From Gemmatimonadota bacterium (GTDB taxonomy: Bacteria; Gemmatimonadota; Gemmatimonadetes; Longimicrobiales; Gaopeijiaceae): a stretch of DNA of 13,327 nt. The stretch is from contig RFGQ01000129.1 in the NCBI GenBank assembly GCA_003695865.1, forward strand, positions 1 through 13,327, written 5' to 3'. Below are positions 12,000-13,327 of this stretch, piece by piece (the stretch's first letter is position 1; each line of letters begins with the position of its first letter). The notes below the pieces were generated by a model. It searched no databases. It was not told the DNA's origin and saw only the letters and a list, made by a program, of their open reading frames with translations. Made by a program: the position numbers and the translations under genes.

Positions 12000-13327
12000 C
12001 TAGGAGCGCGAATGTGCCTTCCCCCGCTCCCCGCCGTCCTCGGCGTGACTCGCACCCACCTTCTGCTTGCGCGCCTGCTGCGCCTGCATCGTGCGCCGCT
12101 CGCGCGCGATCCAGAACTGCTGCGGCAGCGTCGCGATGTTCGCCGTCGCGTAGTACAGGTTCAGGCCCGACGCGAAGTTCCAGAAGATGAAGGTCATCAT
12201 CACCGGCATCATCCACATCATCATCTTCATCTGCGGGTTCACCGAGTCGAGCGACCGCATGCTGATCCACTGCAGCAGGAACATCGACAGGCCCAGGAAG
12301 ACGGGCAGCACATGCAGAGGATCGGGCGCCGACAGACTGGGCAGCCACAGGAAGGGGACGCCGCGCAGCTCGATCGTGTTCTGGAACACGAAGAAGAGCG
12401 TGATGAGCACGGGCCAGGGAAGGAGCATGGGCAGGCAGCCGCCGAACGGGTTGAACCCGTGCTCCTTGTAGAGCTTGAGCATCTCCTTCTGGAGCCGCTC
12501 GGGGTCGTTCTTGTACTTGGCCTGGATCTCCTGCAGCAGGGGCTGCACGGCCATGTTGCGCATCTGCGCACGCATGGCCTTCTGGTTGAGCGGGAACAGC
12601 ACCACCCGCATCGCGACCCCGAACAGGATGAGGATCCAGCCGTAGCCGAGCCCCAGCGCGTCGTGCGCGAAGTTGAAGATGGTGAGCACGATGCCCACCA
12701 GCGGCCGGATGACCGGGCGCAGCCAGCGCCACCCGTAGGGGTTCACGTCCTCCAGGTCGGCGCCGATCGCGGCCAGGCGCCCGTGGTCCATGGGGCCGTT
12801 GAACATGCGGTAGTGCGCCACACCGCGGCTGTCGGGCGCGAGCGTGACCCGCACGTGTGCCTGGTCGGGAGCATCGAGGGGGTCGGCCAGTAGGCCGCCC
12901 AGGTAGCGCTCGTCGCTCCCGTCGCCGGGGAGCAGCGCCCGCACGAAGTACTTGCTCTTGAGCGCCGCCCACTTCAGCGGACCCTCCTCGATGCGCGGCT
13001 CCTTCACCCGGCTCAGCGTGACGGCGCGGATGCCCTCGCGCAGGTGGTCGACCACGTAGGCGAGCACGCGCGAATCGTCGACCACGCGGGTCTCGTTGTA
13101 CGCGATGCCGGTCCCGAGGTCGGTGGTGATCAGATTTGCGTCACGTCCCTCGATCGACGCCTCCACCTCCACCAGGTAGTCGTCGGGACGAAAGCGGTAC
13201 GTGACGGTGTAGCTGAGCGCGCCCGAAGTGTGGCGGTAGACGAAACGCAGCTCCTGCGGCCCGCCGTCCTCGTGCAGGGTGAGGCCCGAGGCGGGTTCGA
13301 CCTCGAAGGGCACCCGGCTCAGGTCGA
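12000..13327 (-). CDS. yidC: Membrane protein insertase YidC (partial, N-terminus outside window)
   Basis: About 441 residues are visible, with the frame open to the right edge; Gram-negative YidC is usually 530-600 residues, so the first membrane helix and part of the periplasmic domain are missing. The visible N-terminal part is the beta-rich periplasmic P1 domain, itself a mark of Gram-negative YidC. The insertase core follows: a hydrophobic segment with ILILFGVAMRVVLFPL, whose Arg (codon at 12606-12608) is the conserved groove residue; a cytoplasmic helical hairpin (QPLLQEIQAKYKNDPERLQKE); then GGCLPMLLPWPVLITLFFVFQ and two to three further helices, ending LYYATANIATLPQQFW. A short basic tail follows. 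YidC inserts and folds inner-membrane proteins, alone or with SecYEG. A GTG at 13313 could be read as a start but lies in mid-domain, and the frame continues past it. Confidence 0.97.
   Translation of the reverse strand, partial: DLSRVPFEVEPASGLTLHEDGGPQELRFVYRHTSGALSYTVTYRFRPDDYLVEVEASIEGRDANLITTDLGTGIAYNETRVVDDSRVLAYVVDHLREGIRAVTLSRVKEPRIEEGPLKWAALKSKYFVRALLPGDGSDERYLGGLLADPLDAPDQAHVRVTLAPDSRGVAHYRMFNGPMDHGRLAAIGADLEDVNPYGWRWLRPVIRPLVGIVLTIFNFAHDALGLGYGWILILFGVAMRVVLFPLNQKAMRAQMRNMAVQPLLQEIQAKYKNDPERLQKEMLKLYKEHGFNPFGGCLPMLLPWPVLITLFFVFQNTIELRGVPFLWLPSLSAPDPLHVLPVFLGLSMFLLQWISMRSLDSVNPQMKMMMWMMPVMMTFIFWNFASGLNLYYATANIATLPQQFWIARERRTMQAQQARKQKVGASHAEDGGERGKAHSRS

Noticed and set aside
11856..12893. 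Plus-strand His-rich open frame opposite yidC
   Set aside because: It is antisense to the highly recognisable YidC core; the His richness is the complement of Met/Trp-rich membrane codons.

Overview
This is a high-GC bacterial chromosomal window holding a core-genome neighbourhood usually found close to the replication origin. Read along the minus strand, from the right edge leftward, the order is yidC (5' end outside the window), mnmE, acylphosphatase, mnmG, two parS sites, parA, parB, an M23 peptidase, a bactofilin and a Nif3-family protein. High GC, frequent GTG starts, a large secreted M14 carboxypeptidase, an Omp85/DUF5686-like barrel and the parA-parB-M23-bactofilin string together suggest a Gram-negative, two-membrane bacterium. 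My best guess is a Gemmatimonadota-like lineage; this is an inference from gene style, not from a marker gene.

Layout. Positions 1-983 (minus) carry a secreted M14-type zinc carboxypeptidase whose C-terminus is cut by the window edge. Divergent from it, 1093-3297 (plus) encodes an outer-membrane beta-barrel protein. Its stop codon and that of the convergent Nif3-like gene (3308-4066, minus) lie within one small hairpin. The 193-bp gap upstream of the Nif3 gene holds three same-orientation DnaA boxes and borders an unusually AT-rich stretch. From 4260 to 7320 (minus) lies a compact parA-parB-M23-bactofilin unit with a recognisable sigma70-type promoter in front of parA. A small plus-strand lipoprotein gene (7498-8010) diverges from parA. 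The gap 8011-8264 holds GC-rich hairpins and two parS sites. Then come mnmG (8265-10184), acylphosphatase (10208-10477), mnmE (10482-11843) and the C-terminal part of yidC (12000-13327), all minus. No gene-free stretch exceeds 300 bases.

How the genes work together. ParA and ParB act on the two parS sites to segregate the origin region. The M23 peptidase and the bactofilin, apparently co-transcribed with them, are cell-wall and cytoskeletal partners that may place or anchor that machinery. MnmE and MnmG jointly modify the wobble uridine of certain tRNAs. YidC inserts membrane proteins. The window lacks rsmG and jag/khpB, which often sit in this cluster in other bacteria.

Most notable for follow-up are the DnaA-box cluster at 4086-4194, the linkage of bactofilin and M23 peptidase to parAB, the parS/hairpin arrangement, and a non-canonical G4 motif in MnmE. 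I see no mobile element, CRISPR array, tRNA or rRNA gene, and no clearly new multi-gene system.
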